DNA of 64,000 nucleotides from an uncultured Methylocystaceae bacterium. GTDB taxonomy: Bacteria; Pseudomonadota; Alphaproteobacteria; Rhizobiales; Beijerinckiaceae. This document shows positions 62,739 to 64,000 of this stretch, piece by piece (within the stretch, counting starts at the first letter, position 1; every line of letters begins with the position of its first letter). The translations under genes were made by a program, and so were the position numbers. Where the stretch lies: assembly GCA_903870245.1 (NCBI GenBank), contig CAIQCB010000052.1:1-64000 (forward strand). The letters are read 5' to 3'. The notes below the pieces were generated by a model. The model worked only from the letters and a program-made list of their open reading frames with translations. It made no database searches and was not told where the DNA came from.

Positions 62739-63529
62739 CGGGTGCGACTCAACAACCCGTAACCGGCCTTTATGTCGGCGACGTTGTCCATCGACGATTT
62801 TCGCCGAAAAGACACAAGTTGGAATACAGAATATTTTCGCTGTTTGTCGATCTCGACAGCATTAATGAATTAAGCCAAAAGTCATGGCTCTTTTCTGTAA
62901 ACAGACTCAATTTTATCAGCTTTCATGACACTGATTACGGGGATCAATCGAGAGAGCTGAAAAGCTATATCAGGAGCGAAGTCAAATCACACTATCCGAC
63001 ACTCGAGATTGATAAGATCTTTCTGCTCACGATGCCACGCGTACTCGGATATGTCTTCAATCCCTTGAGCGTTTACTTTTGTTATGATAGCAAAGATGCA
63101 TTACAGGCAATTCTCTACGAAGTCTCCAATACTTTTGGCCAAAGACATAATTATATCTTCAAAACAGGCGAATCCAAAAGCCAGAAACACCAGCACGAAT
63201 GCTCTAAGGTATTTTATGTATCTCCATTTCTGGAAATGGGTTTGCGATATAAATTTACCATAACCAATCCTGGCCAATCCTTCCTCCTCGCTATTCAGGC
63301 GACCAAGGATGCCGATATCGTCATGAATGCCGCCCAAACCATGACATTCTCAGAGCTCTCAGACAAAAACCTTGCCCGGGTTTTCTTGTCAATTCCATTT
63401 ATGACTATGAAGGTGATGGCAGGGATTCATCTCGAAGCTTTCATGCTTTGGATGAAAGGCGTCAGGCTCGTTCCCAACACATGGCCTGTCGATAAAGTAA
63501 CACGCTTCATTCGCGACCAAGGGCGCTGA
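62735..63529 (+). CDS. DUF1365 family protein
   Basis: This 264-residue protein has the family strings GDVVHRRFSPKRHKLEYRIF, LTMPRVLGYVFNPLSVYFCY and KVFYVSPFLEM. The function is not established. The ATGA overlap with the FAD-protein gene and the 11-base gap to the methyltransferase indicate one operon. Confidence 0.85.
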   Translation: MTGATQQPVTGLYVGDVVHRRFSPKRHKLEYRIFSLFVDLDSINELSQKSWLFSVNRLNFISFHDTDYGDQSRELKSYIRSEVKSHYPTLEIDKIFLLTMPRVLGYVFNPLSVYFCYDSKDALQAILYEVSNTFGQRHNYIFKTGESKSQKHQHECSKVFYVSPFLEMGLRYKFTITNPGQSFLLAIQATKDADIVMNAAQTMTFSELSDKNLARVFLSIPFMTMKVMAGIHLEAFMLWMKGVRLVPNTWPVDKVTRFIRDQGR

Positions 63530-63540
63530 AGGATACTCCT

Positions 63541-64000
63541 ATGACCTTTAACGTAACCCAACACAGTCGTCGCCAAACCAACGGGGCTTTCTCCGGTAAA
63601 ATCGAAGAAAAGGTCTTGGGCTATTTTATTGCCGGTCTTCTCAATAAGATTCGTTTTGGCAGTCTCAGCATCACGCTACCGGATGGATCGCGAATCGAGA
63701 GTAAACGCTACGATCCCGAGTTGCACGCCAACATAATTATTCGCAACTCATCAGCGCTTCGCAAATTGATGCTTGGTGGCTCGATTGGTTTTTCGGAAAG
63801 CTATATTAACGGATGCTGGAGCAGCCCGGATCTGGCCAAACTGATCGAAATTCTGGCGTTGAACGGAGAAACGCTTGCCGGAGGATTAATGGGCTCCCCG
63901 CCGATGAGATTGTCGAATTATCTTCGTCATCGTTTCAGAAGAAACTCTCGCCGGGGCAGCAAGAGCAATATTCGTTACCACTATGATCTCGGTAATGATT
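63541..64000 (+). CDS. Cyclopropane-fatty-acid-synthase-like methyltransferase, N-terminal part
   Basis: This gene runs off the window after 153 codons. The N-terminal region has the CfaS-type fold entry (FGSLSITLPDG, GGSIGFSESYINGCWSS, then DLAKLIEIL) and reaches RYHYDLGND, which introduces the SAM-binding domain. It probably methylates unsaturated phospholipid acyl chains. It could be a classical cyclopropane synthase or a furan-fatty-acid-type methylase; the catalytic half is needed to decide. AAGGAT precedes the ATG. Confidence 0.85.
   Translation, partial: MTFNVTQHSRRQTNGAFSGKIEEKVLGYFIAGLLNKIRFGSLSITLPDGSRIESKRYDPELHANIIIRNSSALRKLMLGGSIGFSESYINGCWSSPDLAKLIEILALNGETLAGGLMGSPPMRLSNYLRHRFRRNSRRGSKSNIRYHYDLGND

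Overview
The window is a near-complete photosynthesis gene cluster (PGC) of a purple alphaproteobacterium. Bacteriochlorophyll a genes (bchF-N-B-H-L-M, bchG, bchP, bchI-D-O, bchC-X-Y-Z), reaction-centre and LH1 genes (puhA, pufB-A-L-M-C, pufQ), assembly genes (lhaA, puhB, puhC, puhE), spirilloxanthin-series carotenoid genes (crtE, crtF, crtD, crtC, crtB, crtI) and the regulators ppsR and aerR are packed in overlapping operons with the gene order usual in Hyphomicrobiales. The content (acsF, tetraheme pufC, no pufX) would suit a Beijerinckiaceae-type phototroph such as a Rhodoblastus relative. That genus-level placement is inference only.

Layout. 1-3605 is an insertion-sequence graveyard: the 3' end of an IS5-type transposase, fragments of an IS21 element, a stop-riddled integrase fragment and a decayed IS481 transposase. 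Interspersed are AT-richer hypothetical genes, including a Fels-1/YcgJ-like secreted protein. 3927-8744 encodes a 1605-residue secreted subtilisin-like protease with VCBS and RTX repeats. 8957-9040 is a 27-residue membrane peptide gene between terminators. 9343-13513 is dabB-dabA, a two-gene inorganic-carbon uptake pump, with a divergent NhaR-like LysR regulator (13616-14500) and a palindromic operator.

14509-30129 (minus strand) is one long operon, bchF-bchN-bchB-bchH-bchL-bchM-lhaA-puhA-puhB-puhC-orf103-acsF-puhE-hemA. 30613-36475 (plus) is ppsR, then bchG-pucC-like-bchP-tspO-orf123. 36382-37804 (minus) is a frameshifted alpha/beta-hydrolase/membrane protein. 38163-43200 (plus) is aerR, then bchI-bchD-bchO. 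Just downstream (43310-43566) is a deletion scar that joins the first codons of bchE to the last 40-odd codons of bchJ. The only Mg-protoporphyrin ester cyclase left in the window is the oxygen-dependent AcsF.

43648-52381 (minus) is the classical bchC-X-Y-Z-pufQ-B-A-L-M-C superoperon, followed on the same strand and upstream by crtE-crtF. crtD-crtC run on plus, and crtI-crtB plus a 47-residue membrane ORF run on minus. From 59986 to the end lies a lipid-modification cluster (DUF2177, DUF1295, FAD amine-oxidase-like, DUF1365 and the start of a cyclopropane-fatty-acid-synthase-like methyltransferase). Such sets accompany singlet-oxygen/photo-oxidative-stress responses in other phototrophs.

Regulation. 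PpsR/CrtJ boxes (TGT-N12-ACA or one base off) lie upstream of bchF, bchG, bchI, bchC, the crtE/crtD divergon and at the crtI start, so the ppsR and aerR products encoded here probably govern the whole cluster. A 15-nt perfect palindrome resembling an FNR half-site pair lies upstream of aerR, and a stable hairpin separates pufA from pufL.
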